DNA of 64,000 nucleotides from contig NZ_CP073159.1 of assembly GCF_023035815.1 (NCBI RefSeq), positions 62,001-126,000 on the forward strand, in the 5' to 3' direction. Numbering within the stretch: the first letter of the stretch is position 1; every line of letters begins with the position of its first letter. This DNA is from Borrelia parkeri (GTDB taxonomy: Bacteria; Spirochaetota; Spirochaetia; Borreliales; Borreliaceae). A model generated the notes under the pieces. That model was given only the letters and a program-made list of their open reading frames with translations, was not told the origin of the DNA and did not search any database. A program made the position numbers and the translations under genes. This document shows, piece after piece, positions 1 to 8,672 of the stretch.

Positions 1-478
1 TCAATTCAAATATCTTATTGCTTTCTAAATCGGGTCTATCCTGCCAAATTTTAGAAACTAAATCTTCATGTAAGATCTCAATATCTGTATGTCTACAATT
101 TTTAACCAAATCATTATAAAACTTTATATTAACATCTTCAGAATAAATCCCAAGCCTTAAGCCCTTAAGATTTGCATTTATGTAACCAAAAATATCCGGA
201 TACCCTTTAACTCCAAGCTTCATCAATTTAAACTCGGTTCCTTCAAGTTCACTCGATGCTTGTAAAAAATACCTACCATCTGTAAAAAGCACTGCCTCTG
301 TTTCTGTAATAATTACTGTCCCAGCACTTCCTGTAAATCCTGTAATAAATTCACGAATATTAAATCTAACATGAGAATATTCACTCATATGTGGATCATA
401 ACTTGCTATTAAATATGCATCGATTTCACTCTTCATCATCAAATTTCTCAAAGAAAATATTTTTGTACTAATTCCCAT
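1..478 (-). CDS. Xaa-Pro aminopeptidase (M24 family), N-terminal part only
   Basis: The reading frame opens at an ATG at 478 and runs off the left edge, giving about 159 residues. A strong Shine-Dalgarno (TAAGGAGC) lies 6-7 bases upstream. The visible part has the creatinase N-terminal-domain pattern of prolidase/aminopeptidase P proteins: an early AYLIASYDPHMSEY stretch, then RFNIREFITGFTGSAGT and LFTDGRYFLQA, which are the usual signatures of this non-catalytic domain. The metal-binding pita-bread domain would lie outside the window, so activity cannot be judged. It is transcribed divergently from the HAD hydrolase, from a promoter inside a long inverted repeat. Expected role is cytosolic peptide turnover. 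The call is from domain pattern plus Borrelia gene order. Confidence 0.85.
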   Translation of the reverse strand, partial: MGISTKIFSLRNLMMKSEIDAYLIASYDPHMSEYSHVRFNIREFITGFTGSAGTVIITETEAVLFTDGRYFLQASSELEGTEFKLMKLGVKGYPDIFGYINANLKGLRLGIYSEDVNIKFYNDLVKNCRHTDIEILHEDLVSKIWQDRPDLESNKIFEL

Positions 479-515
479 AAAAGCAAGCTCCTTAGACTTT
501 AAAAAGTAACTTTTA

Positions 516-571
516 TTTAATTATAACAAATAATTCAATTTTAAAAAATTTCTTTATTTGTTATAATTAAA
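516..571. promoter_or_regulatory. Divergent promoters inside a 17-bp perfect inverted repeat
   Basis: Arms at 516-532 and 555-571 are perfect reverse complements (right arm TATTTGTTATAATTAAA) separated by 22 bp. Each arm carries an extended -10 (TG-T-TATAAT), one reading right toward the HAD hydrolase (TATAAT 562-567) and one reading left toward the aminopeptidase (520-525 on the minus strand). No good -35 is visible for either. Predicted starts near 574 and 513 leave leaders of 26-35 bases with clear Shine-Dalgarno sites. Confidence 0.65.
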
Positions 572-599
572 CCCAACGGTAAAATCAAAGGACAAAAGT

Positions 600-1490
600 A
601 TGAAAGATATTAAGGCTGTTATTTCTGATCTTGATGGCACACTTCTGCTCTCAAATAGCCAGATAGGAGCTTTTAGTGAGATTGTAATAAAAAAACTAAC
701 AAAAGAAAACAAAAAGTTTATTATTGCAACAGGAAGAAGTAAAAATGAAATAATTTCTCTTACAGAACACTTAAACTCACATGTTTCATTTTTTATAACA
801 TTAAATGGAGCAAGAGTCTACAATAATCAATGGCAATTAATAAGTAGTTATGATTTGTCCTCTGAAATTGTAAATGAGATTTTAAATCTCAGAGAGAACA
901 AATACAAAGATATGCCCCATTTTTTACAGAAATCTGAAGATATAGATGAAAGACTTTACGCTGATAACATAACTAAAAATGCCATCAATAATATATTTAA
1001 AAAACATGCATTGTTAAGGAAACACAAATATATAGAATATGAACTAAAAGATATAGGTATAAAATATCATGAAATCAAAAGTTTTAGAGAAATGAAAAAT
1101 TTTAACAATATAGCAAAAATTTTATTACTGCATGATGAAGAACCACAATTAATAAAATACGAAGCAATAATTTTAGAAAAATACAGAAAAGAAATAAATG
1201 CTTATTTATCAACACCACACTCACTTGAAATTGTTAATAACAGAGTTTCAAAGGGAAGTGCATTAAAAGACGTCCTTAAAAGCATTAATATTAATTTAAA
1301 TGAAGCAATTGCATTCGGAGATGGGTTTAATGATGTTGACATGCTAGAAAATGTAAACAAAGGATTATTAATGGGTAATGCAAATTATAGACTAAAAAAA
1401 ATGTTATCGTATTTAGAAATAATAGGGACTAATGATAATGAAGCTGTTGCACATTACATTAATGACAACATTTTAGAAGAACCTGTATAG
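600..1490 (+). CDS. HAD-superfamily hydrolase, Cof/YidA-like phosphatase
   Basis: Predicted cytosolic sugar-phosphate or nucleotide phosphatase of the Cof (HAD-IIB) subfamily. Motif I is SDLDGT with the nucleophile Asp10 and acid/base Asp12. Motif II is the Thr/Gly of IATGRS (Thr44). Motif III is the Lys of RVSKGSAL, about residue 219. Motif IV is GDGFND at 240-245. The 296-residue length, with a large cap between motifs II and III, fits the family. AAAGGA precedes the ATG at proper spacing. It is the first gene of a plus-strand run and is followed after 13 bases by the M29 aminopeptidase. The true substrate cannot be read from sequence. Confidence 0.88.
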   Translation: MKDIKAVISDLDGTLLLSNSQIGAFSEIVIKKLTKENKKFIIATGRSKNEIISLTEHLNSHVSFFITLNGARVYNNQWQLISSYDLSSEIVNEILNLRENKYKDMPHFLQKSEDIDERLYADNITKNAINNIFKKHALLRKHKYIEYELKDIGIKYHEIKSFREMKNFNNIAKILLLHDEEPQLIKYEAIILEKYRKEINAYLSTPHSLEIVNNRVSKGSALKDVLKSININLNEAIAFGDGFNDVDMLENVNKGLLMGNANYRLKKMLSYLEIIGTNDNEAVAHYINDNILEEPV

Positions 1491-1503
1491 CATAGGACAT
1501 AAT

Positions 1504-2742
1504 ATGAAAACAGACTTAATAAAATATGCAGAGCTCATTATCTTAAAAGGAATTAACTTACAAAAGAATCAATGTGTACTTATTACAGGTGCAATTGAAA
1601 ATTATGAATTTTTAAAAATTCTAGCACAAAAAGCTTATGAGTCTGGGGCAAAATACGTAGAATTAAATATTGAAGACACTGACATTTTAAAAACCAGATT
1701 AAAATCATCACCAGAAGATCTCTTAGAGTTTATTCCAGATTTCAAGCATAAATTTTTTGAAGAAATGGTAAATGAAAAATGGGCAAAGATACGAATTGAT
1801 AACACAGAAAATTTAGACACATTGAAAGATAATGACAGTAAAAAAATATCAAAATACTTTAAAGCACTAAATATAGCATCAAGGAAAGTTTCAAGTGCAA
1901 TAATGAATAACGAATTAGCATGGTGCATAATTTGTGCTCCAGGTCCAAAATGGGCTGCAAAAGTTTTAAATAAACCTGAAAGTCAAGAAACATTAGAAGA
2001 ATTCTTTAAAATTCAAAAAAAAATCATGTTACTTGACTCAAAAGATCCAATAAAAACCTGGGAAGACCATGGAAAAAAACTTCATAAAAGATGCGCAATC
2101 CTAAATAAACTCAAATTAGAAAAAATAATTTTTAAAAACCAGAAAACAAATCTAGAAATATATCTTCTAGAAAGTTCTATTTGGACAGGAGGAAGTGAAA
2201 AAATAAGAGGCACGAATATTGAATTTAATGCAAATATGCCTACTGAAGAGGTTTTTACAACTCCTAATTACAAAAAAACAAATGGAATCATGTATGTCAC
2301 CCGTCCAGTAACGGTACTTGGAAACTTAATAACCGGAATATGGCTAGAATTCAGAAAAGGAAAAGTAATTAACTTTGGATGTGACAATGAACAATCAAGA
2401 AACATATTAAAAAGACATATGGAAACTGACATGCAAGCACAATATATTGGAGAAGTTGCATTAGTAGACTGTAACTCTCCAATATACCAAAGTGGTTTAA
2501 CGTTTTACAATATACTATACGATGAAAATGCAAGTTGCCACATTGCACTGGGAAATGCATATCCCTCTTGTTTAAGAAACGGACAAGAACTAAAGACTGA
2601 TGCTGAAAAATTAGATTATGGCTGTAATGTCTCTTTAATTCATACAGACTTTATGATTGGTAGTAATGACATAAACGTTATTGGCATTGACAAATCAAGA
2701 AAAGAACATACAATAATACAAAATGGACAATTCGTAATATAA
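1504..2742 (+). CDS. Aminopeptidase, M29 (thermophilic aminopeptidase T/S) family
   Basis: A metallo-aminopeptidase of peptidase family M29, expected to be cytosolic and to release N-terminal amino acids from peptides. At 412 residues it is the normal family length. The metal-site region is present: the NANMPTEEVFTTP block near 245 with the expected Glu, the CHIALGNAYPSC block with a His around 345, and the final LIHTDFMIGS block with His380 and Asp382. N-terminal residues fit the family pattern (LIKYAELIILKGINL). It sits 13 bases after the HAD hydrolase and 17 before the PAP2-like gene, so co-transcription is likely. Organisms with few biosynthetic pathways such as Borrelia rely on peptide scavenging, which fits, but this is inference. 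Confidence 0.87.
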   Translation: MKTDLIKYAELIILKGINLQKNQCVLITGAIENYEFLKILAQKAYESGAKYVELNIEDTDILKTRLKSSPEDLLEFIPDFKHKFFEEMVNEKWAKIRIDNTENLDTLKDNDSKKISKYFKALNIASRKVSSAIMNNELAWCIICAPGPKWAAKVLNKPESQETLEEFFKIQKKIMLLDSKDPIKTWEDHGKKLHKRCAILNKLKLEKIIFKNQKTNLEIYLLESSIWTGGSEKIRGTNIEFNANMPTEEVFTTPNYKKTNGIMYVTRPVTVLGNLITGIWLEFRKGKVINFGCDNEQSRNILKRHMETDMQAQYIGEVALVDCNSPIYQSGLTFYNILYDENASCHIALGNAYPSCLRNGQELKTDAEKLDYGCNVSLIHTDFMIGSNDINVIGIDKSRKEHTIIQNGQFVI

Positions 2743-2759
2743 AACGGAGTAATCAAATC

Positions 2760-3227
2760 ATGATAAAAGAGTTATTCACAAATGACCTTTTCTTGTCTTG
2801 TTTCGTTTCAGGCATTGTTGCACAAATGATTAAATATATTATTCAAGCAATGAAGACAAAAAAATTCAAAACAAATCCAAAATACCTTTTAAAAAGCATT
2901 TTCTTGGAAACAGGAGGAATGCCCAGCAGTCACTCTTCAACAGTAACAGCTCTTGCCACATCAATATTAATAACAGAAGGAATAGATACTAACTTTATTA
3001 TTGCTCTGGCTTTTGCTTTAATAACAATAAGAGATTCATTTGGAGTCAGATACATGGCAGGGGTTCAAGCAGAATATCTAAACGCTTTGTCAGAACAATT
3101 AAAAATGAAAATCAAAATTGAACCTTTAAAAATCAAAGTGGTTAAGGGACACAAAAAAAAGGAAGTATTTACAGGAATACTTATTGGCATAATTTCTGCA
3201 TGGGTAATATGTAGCAGAATAATATAA
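2760..3227 (+). CDS. Divergent PAP2-family (DUF212) membrane protein
   Basis: A 155-residue protein of the divergent PAP2/DUF212 family, related to acid phosphatases and vanadium haloperoxidases. The key signature GGMPSSHSSTV occurs around residues 53-63, and the family's AYAxIVxxDxxGVR-type element appears as TIRDSFGVRYMAG near 87-99. Hydrophobic stretches at about 8-25, 68-90 and 133-152 are probable membrane helices. Full PAP2 enzymes have an additional C-terminal SRxxxxxH motif, which is not evident here and is typically altered in this subfamily. The substrate is unknown. The gene lies between the M29 aminopeptidase and a putative lipoprotein gene with short spacers, suggesting the same transcript. 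Confidence 0.82.
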   Translation: MIKELFTNDLFLSCFVSGIVAQMIKYIIQAMKTKKFKTNPKYLLKSIFLETGGMPSSHSSTVTALATSILITEGIDTNFIIALAFALITIRDSFGVRYMAGVQAEYLNALSEQLKMKIKIEPLKIKVVKGHKKKEVFTGILIGIISAWVICSRII

Positions 3228-3249
3228 ATAACAGATTATAAAGGAAAAA

Positions 3250-4719
3250 ATGAAACTACCAAAATTTTTACATATACTGTTAATACTATTACTAATTTCT
3301 TGCAATATGGCAAAATTTGGAGATTATAAACCAATATATTTCAAAGGAGAAGAAGATTTAAAAACCGCAAATGACTACATAAACTCATTAGGATATAAAA
3401 CAATATCTGAATATACAACAAAAGTAAATATATTAGACTTCCCCTATTTCAAAGAGATAACAATAGATAAATTAATTCACCTTAATGACTATGATCTTCG
3501 AAAAGATCTATTTTTAAAAAAATTATCTAGCCTCTTCAATATAGAAAAGAAAAAAATACTCTATGTCGAATCAGCATTCACCAGTAGCGATCTTAGAAAA
3601 TTAAAGCAAGATCAAAAGATTGAAGCAGAAATGCACTCACTTAACTACAAAACTAAAATTAAATATTTCTCAAGCATAACATTCATAACAATTATAATAC
3701 TTTTATTACTATTAAACATCAAATATGCACCCTTTATAATCCTTTTTCTAATAAGTTCATGTACGATATTCATATTTAGCGATGAAATACTATATTTTTA
3801 TCCTTTAACTATACTCTCTTACCTATTATTTACATTAATTGATAATTTTAATAAAAATTACAATAAAATATACCTAAGGGATATTAGCTTTACAGTATTA
3901 ATCAAGAGAATTAAAATTCCAATATTTTTATTTTTATTTATAGTATTTTACTTTATTCTTATCATTAATTTTCTCACAACCAACCTCGAAGCACTTCTGA
4001 TTATTTTTGTATCAATATCAACACTTTGTATTTTTTTAATATTCACTTGGATAAAAACTGAAAGTAACCTCAAACACACATTTTTATCCTTAATTGAAAT
4101 AAAAGAACAAAAACGAGAAACAAAAATCCTAAAATTCAAGATCCTCATACATATAATGTTATTCATAGCATCATTAATGCCATTTTTTTATGCACAAAAT
4201 ATACTTAATGCTTATAATAATTTTAATTATCTTTACAGTAAAAAATTGAACTATTTTGACTATTTAAACCCCAACAACATTTACTTAATGGTGGGACACA
4301 ATGAAGAAATTCCAAATATTGTGGGTTATATGTATCACATATTTTACCAAAATGAGCTTAAATATAAAATCACATCTCAATATGGCAAAATAAATACACA
4401 TGTAAAAGAGGACTATTTTGAAATAGAAAACAACAAAATAACTATCAACCAAAAAACTGTATACAAAGTAGACAAAGAATTTATATCCAAAAACCTTAAT
4501 AAAGAACTCCCAAAATTATTCTTAGATAATGGAAATCCAATCTTAATATATAAAGAAACACCCGCTAATATTGCAATGAATAAAGATAATTTTACAATTT
4601 TGTTCACTCTCTCATTACCATTTTTCTTATTGCTATTCCTATTTAAAGCAATAAGATTTACAATTCTTTTAAATATGAGTGAAAAAAGCTATAGAAAATA
4701 TATTAGAGGAAATATTTGA
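3250..4719 (+). CDS. Polytopic membrane protein with possible lipoprotein signal, unknown function
   Basis: I do not recognise a family. The 489-residue protein opens with a short basic n-region, a hydrophobic core and LISC at 15-18, which looks like a lipobox with Cys18 as lipidation site. A soluble segment of about 115 residues follows, then roughly six or seven hydrophobic helices between 140 and 325, a second soluble segment (about 330-455) and a last helix near 458-478. A lipid-anchored start combined with many helices is unusual. The stop overlaps the start of the next gene (RnfC/RnfD-like) by 4 bases, so the two are translationally coupled and probably work together. It may replace a missing Rnf subunit, but nothing in the sequence proves that. 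Confidence 0.6.
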   Translation: MKLPKFLHILLILLLISCNMAKFGDYKPIYFKGEEDLKTANDYINSLGYKTISEYTTKVNILDFPYFKEITIDKLIHLNDYDLRKDLFLKKLSSLFNIEKKKILYVESAFTSSDLRKLKQDQKIEAEMHSLNYKTKIKYFSSITFITIIILLLLLNIKYAPFIILFLISSCTIFIFSDEILYFYPLTILSYLLFTLIDNFNKNYNKIYLRDISFTVLIKRIKIPIFLFLFIVFYFILIINFLTTNLEALLIIFVSISTLCIFLIFTWIKTESNLKHTFLSLIEIKEQKRETKILKFKILIHIMLFIASLMPFFYAQNILNAYNNFNYLYSKKLNYFDYLNPNNIYLMVGHNEEIPNIVGYMYHIFYQNELKYKITSQYGKINTHVKEDYFEIENNKITINQKTVYKVDKEFISKNLNKELPKLFLDNGNPILIYKETPANIAMNKDNFTILFTLSLPFFLLLFLFKAIRFTILLNMSEKSYRKYIRGNI

Positions 4720-7022
4720 TGTCTAACTCAAAAACGCTAAAAATAAAAAAACAATATAAAGTAAATATAGATGAAATTCAAATGCCTGAATGTGTTTTAA
4801 TTCCACTAGAAACAAAAAATGCAAAATCCACAATATATATCATTGAAAATCAAAGAATCACAGAAGGACAAATATTATCAAAAAATAAAAATGCAGAGCT
4901 ATACACATATTCCCCAATATCTGGAACAATAGAAAAAATATATACAGCTAATCTTCCAGGTGAACACCAATTAAAATCAGCATTAATAAGATTTCACGGA
5001 AGAATCAAAAACGAACAAGAACTCTCAGTTGAGGAAGAATCAAGAGAAAAAACACTAGAAAAGTTAATTCGACTAGGAATTCCTTGGTTTAATGAACATT
5101 CACTATTTCAATATGTAAGTAAATGCAAAAAAATAGATAAAATGCTTTTCTTAATAAACGGTAAAGATCCATTCACAAATATCTCAGAAATATTAATAAA
5201 AGAAAAATTAGATGAAATTATTTATGGTTTTGAAACAATCGACAAAATATTTAAATTCAAAGAAATATTAATAGTACTTAGCAATTATCACTTAAAAAAA
5301 GAACTTGAAAACTTAAATATCTTTCAAGACAAAAGATTAACGATCAAATTAATTCCCAATACTTCATATCCATATTCAAATCATGAAGTAATCATGCACT
5401 TTTTATACAATGAAGAGAGCATAAAAAATAATATAAATCCAAATAAAAACATACTTCTAGTTAATGTCGAAGACCTTTATAATGTATATAGTACGCTCAA
5501 AACAAACTCCCCATATAAAGAAAAGTTTATAACCATAAACGGCAACAAAAAAATACAAAGTAAAATAATCAAAGTAAAAATTGGAACATCTATCCAACAA
5601 ATAATAAATGAAGATATTGATACAAAAAAATATGACATATTTATAAACAATCCCGCAAATAAGATAAAAATAAACAATCTAAATATACCTATAACAAGAG
5701 ATATATATAGCATTACAATATTAAAAAAAGAATCAATATTGAGTAAAATAAAACTCTTAAAAACACCTAGTTTTTCACCACGATATATGGAAGAGATTAT
5801 TTTATCAAAGATTAAGGACAAAAATAACATTTCTAATAAACAATTACAATATCTGCAATATACTGAAACTGAAACAGAAGATGAAATAAACAAAGTAAAA
5901 AAAGAAATAAAGGAAAAGATTTTAAATCTGAGCCTCAACAATGAACCAATATACACTGAAAACAACTTAAAAGATATCTATTTAACTATTATCTTAGCCT
6001 TAATACCTAGTTTAATATTCTCTTTTACAAACAACATAAAATTTTTAATTGATACTTTAATACTAACAATGATAAGCTTGTGCTCATACATTCCAATAAT
6101 GCTAAAATCAAAACATAAATATCTCTCGTTCTTTATATATACTTCATTAATTATCAATATAATCTTACCTTTAAATTTCTCTATCATATTAAAAATAATG
6201 GCATTACTTTTTACATTTTTAGTATTTTTTTATTTCTCAAAGCTTTCCAAATTTCTTGTAAATCCCATACTAATATCGTTTATGTTTTTATTACTAAACT
6301 TTCCATCAAGTTTTAAGCATACATATTCTAAAAAACTCTCAGAGCAAGAAGATATAATTCCTACCTGGAATAAAATAATGCAGCAAAGTTCAAACATTCA
6401 AAATTTAGCAAGCCTAAAAGAATTTAAAAGGTATGAAAACAAGAACATTGATATGATTGAAAAATTTATAAATGATAATATATTGTCTAATCTAAATATA
6501 ATGATACCAAGATTTCACATTGAAAACTTGTTAGGATTACAAAACGAAAAATATTTATCCCCCATTCTGATTTATATTGGTTTCTCATTTATTCTTGGAA
6601 AATTTATCATAAATAAATTAATACCACTATCTTTTTATATAAGTCTGCTACTAATTGCTTATATCCTCAAAAGTCTTGGTCTTTACAGTTATATAAGTTT
6701 TGATATGCTAACTCTAATAATGTCACCAATTCCAATGATTTTAGTATTTACAATGGGCACAGAATTGCAAATAGCCCCCCCCTTTAAATTTGAACAAATA
6801 CTTTATGGAATTATATTATCTTTAGCATATTTTATAACATTAAGCTATATTCCACTTGAAACTTTAGCAGCTGTAATATCCATTTTTATCCTACAGATAA
6901 GTTCAACATTAATAAAAAGATATAGCTTAACATTTCAGATAAAAAAAATATTGCATCATTTAAGTATGAATCAAGCAAAAACAATAAAATATAAAAATGA
7001 AAATGGAGAAGAAATTATATAA
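4716..7022 (+). CDS. RnfC-RnfD-like fusion protein without recognisable redox sites
   Basis: A 768-residue protein. Residues about 5-95 match the RnfC biotinyl-lipoyl-like start (YSPISGTIEKI, then LIRFHG). Residues 115-335 follow the RnfC core in order: LIRLGIPWFNEH where RnfC has its Gly-rich FPT motif, FLINGKDPFTN for the LINAAECDPY block, IKLIPNTSYP, NVEDLYNVYST and KVKIGTSIQQIIN. Residues about 418-740 follow RnfD: eight or so helices, FSKLSKFLVNPILI for the family's GHNxxNPA element (506-520), and a C-terminal ILYGIILSLAYF block. The Gly-rich nucleotide/flavin loops, both 4Fe-4S cysteine clusters of RnfC and the flavin-bearing Thr region of RnfD are absent; only three cysteines exist (26, 137, 456). 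The alignment is from memory, so it needs profile confirmation. Function as an ion-pumping oxidoreductase is unlikely. Confidence 0.65.
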   Translation: MMSNSKTLKIKKQYKVNIDEIQMPECVLIPLETKNAKSTIYIIENQRITEGQILSKNKNAELYTYSPISGTIEKIYTANLPGEHQLKSALIRFHGRIKNEQELSVEEESREKTLEKLIRLGIPWFNEHSLFQYVSKCKKIDKMLFLINGKDPFTNISEILIKEKLDEIIYGFETIDKIFKFKEILIVLSNYHLKKELENLNIFQDKRLTIKLIPNTSYPYSNHEVIMHFLYNEESIKNNINPNKNILLVNVEDLYNVYSTLKTNSPYKEKFITINGNKKIQSKIIKVKIGTSIQQIINEDIDTKKYDIFINNPANKIKINNLNIPITRDIYSITILKKESILSKIKLLKTPSFSPRYMEEIILSKIKDKNNISNKQLQYLQYTETETEDEINKVKKEIKEKILNLSLNNEPIYTENNLKDIYLTIILALIPSLIFSFTNNIKFLIDTLILTMISLCSYIPIMLKSKHKYLSFFIYTSLIINIILPLNFSIILKIMALLFTFLVFFYFSKLSKFLVNPILISFMFLLLNFPSSFKHTYSKKLSEQEDIIPTWNKIMQQSSNIQNLASLKEFKRYENKNIDMIEKFINDNILSNLNIMIPRFHIENLLGLQNEKYLSPILIYIGFSFILGKFIINKLIPLSFYISLLLIAYILKSLGLYSYISFDMLTLIMSPIPMILVFTMGTELQIAPPFKFEQILYGIILSLAYFITLSYIPLETLAAVISIFILQISSTLIKRYSLTFQIKKILHHLSMNQAKTIKYKNENGEEII

Positions 7023-7025
7023 ATT

Positions 7026-7595
7026 ATGAAAAATAGTTTAATAATGTATTTACTAGTAAATAATCTATTACTAATACACTTTATCGGAATTGAAGACATA
7101 AAAATCAAAGATAATAAGACATTATCAAAAAAGTATTTGGTCGTTATAATAACTTCTTTATTAATTTATTCAAGTCTTTTTTACGTTTATAAATTATTCT
7201 CAGAACATAACTTATTATTTATAATACCAATTATATATATAACATTGATCTATATACTAACGATCATACTAAAAACATTAAACAATATCTTAATTGTTTA
7301 CAACAATAAATCAAAATATTCAAACGACTTTCTGCTATCCAATAGTAGTTTAATTGCAATAACATTCTTTTCCTTAGATAAAAGTCATAACTTTTTAGAA
7401 GGCATTACAATACTCATTTTGTCTTCACTCAGCATCCTAATGGCCCTTATATTAATAACCCTAACAAAGAAAAGTTTTGAAAAAAAATTAACATCAAAAA
7501 TATTAGCCAATGAAACAATGTATTTTTTTATAATGTTCATTTTATCTTTAATTCCAAATATAATTATGTTAATAAATAATATCGAGGGTCTATAA
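7026..7595 (+). CDS. RnfA/NqrE-like membrane protein lacking the conserved cysteines
   Basis: A 189-residue protein with about six hydrophobic helices, the size and topology of RnfA/RnfE. LVNNLLLIHFIG at 10-21 aligns with the RnfA start (LVNNFVLVKFLG), and KSHNFLEGI near 119-127 with its ENHNFIQSI. RnfA binds an intramembrane 2Fe-2S cluster through a Cys in GLCP and one in TTNCA. Here those positions read GIED (21-24) and LSNSS (104-108), and the protein contains no cysteine at all. It follows the RnfC/RnfD-like gene by 3 bases and its stop overlaps the prfB start (TAATG). It is probably a structural remnant or repurposed subunit of the same complex. Confidence 0.6.
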   Translation: MKNSLIMYLLVNNLLLIHFIGIEDIKIKDNKTLSKKYLVVIITSLLIYSSLFYVYKLFSEHNLLFIIPIIYITLIYILTIILKTLNNILIVYNNKSKYSNDFLLSNSSLIAITFFSLDKSHNFLEGITILILSSLSILMALILITLTKKSFEKKLTSKILANETMYFFIMFILSLIPNIIMLINNIEGL

Positions 7596-8672
7596 TGAGA
7601 GAAAAAATCAATGAACTTTTGGAACAAATTGAAAATGTCTGGAGGAAGCTTTGACAGCAATACGATCAAGGTAAAACTTAAAGAATATGAAAAACAAATA
7701 AATGATGAAAATTTCTGGAATGATAATAAAAAAGCACAAGAGATTCTTAAAAATCAAAATATTTTAAAAGCCAAAATTGAACCTTGGGAAGACTTGATAT
7801 GTAAACTCAAAGACTTAAGAGAACTCTGCGAAATTGCAGAAAGCGAAGAAGACACAGCACTACTCGATCAAGATATTAATAAACTAAGAGAACAGTACAA
7901 GCATCTCCTAACATTATCTTATTTTAAAGAAGATATTGATATAAATAATGCTTTCTTGACAATACACTCAGGAGCAGGTGGCACAGAAGCTTGTGATTGG
8001 GTTAGCATGTTATATAGAATATACCTAAGATATTCTGAGAGACATGGATACAAAACAGAACTCATAGACTTACTTGAAGCTGAGGGAGGCATTAAATCTG
8101 TTACAATTGAAATAAAAGGAGAATATGCTTACGGATTTTTAAAAAGTGAAGTAGGAATACATCGTCTTGTAAGAATTTCTCCTTTTGATGCTGCAAAAAA
8201 GAGACATACATCTTTTGCATCTGTTTTCATTGATCCTGTAATTGATGATAAAATTGAAATAACAATTAAACCAGAAGATATTAGAGTTGATACATATAGA
8301 GCCTCAGGAGCAGGAGGGCAACATGTCAATAAAACATCATCTGCTGTTAGAATCACTCACCTTCAAACGGGCATAGTAACTCAATCTCAAACTGATAGAA
8401 GTCAACATAGAAATAAAGATCTAGCAATGAGAGTATTAAAATCAAAACTTTATGAACACTACAAAGTACTAGAGCAACAAAAAAGTAAATCTAAACAAGA
8501 GGAGAAAAAAGATATATCTTGGGGAAATCAAATAAGGTCTTACATCTTTCAACCCTATACTTTAGTAAAAGATCACAGAACAAAATTTGAAAATCCAAAT
8601 ATCATCTCTGTTATGGATGGAAACATTGATAACTTTATAGAAGAATATCTTAAATGGAAAAATCTAAGTTAA
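7595..8672 (+). CDS. prfB: Peptide chain release factor 2, with programmed +1 frameshift
   Basis: RF2 terminates translation at UGA and UAA. Translation starts at the ATG at 7595, overlapping the previous stop by one base, and reads 19 codons to CTT TGA at 7649-7654. A +1 shift then continues in the frame beginning GAC at 7653, so the true CDS is join 7595-7651, 7653-8672, giving 358 residues. The GGAGG at 7641-7645, three bases before CTT TGA C, is the classic stimulatory Shine-Dalgarno. The SPF stop-recognition tripeptide (about 195-197) and the GGQ hydrolysis motif (about 240-242, in GAGGQHVNKT) are intact. An apparent in-frame ATG at 7611 is not the start, because residues before the shift site would not match RF2. 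Confidence 0.95.
7641..7655 (+). promoter_or_regulatory. prfB: prfB recoding site: internal Shine-Dalgarno plus CTTTGAC slip site
   Basis: GGAGG, a 3-base spacer, then CTT TGA C. Low RF2 levels allow the ribosome to slip +1 at CTT before the UGA, giving autoregulation as described for E. coli prfB. Confidence 0.93.

Noticed and set aside
5477-5965. 162-residue minus-strand ORF inside the RnfC/D-like gene
   Set aside because: Lies wholly antisense to a gene with good coding pattern, no Shine-Dalgarno, and a low-complexity Ile/Ser/Phe composition typical of shadow frames in A/T-rich DNA.
7611-7652. ATG at 7611 as prfB start
   Set aside because: The residues before the frame junction do not look like RF2, whereas 7595 plus the CTTTGAC shift gives a proper RF2 N-terminus.
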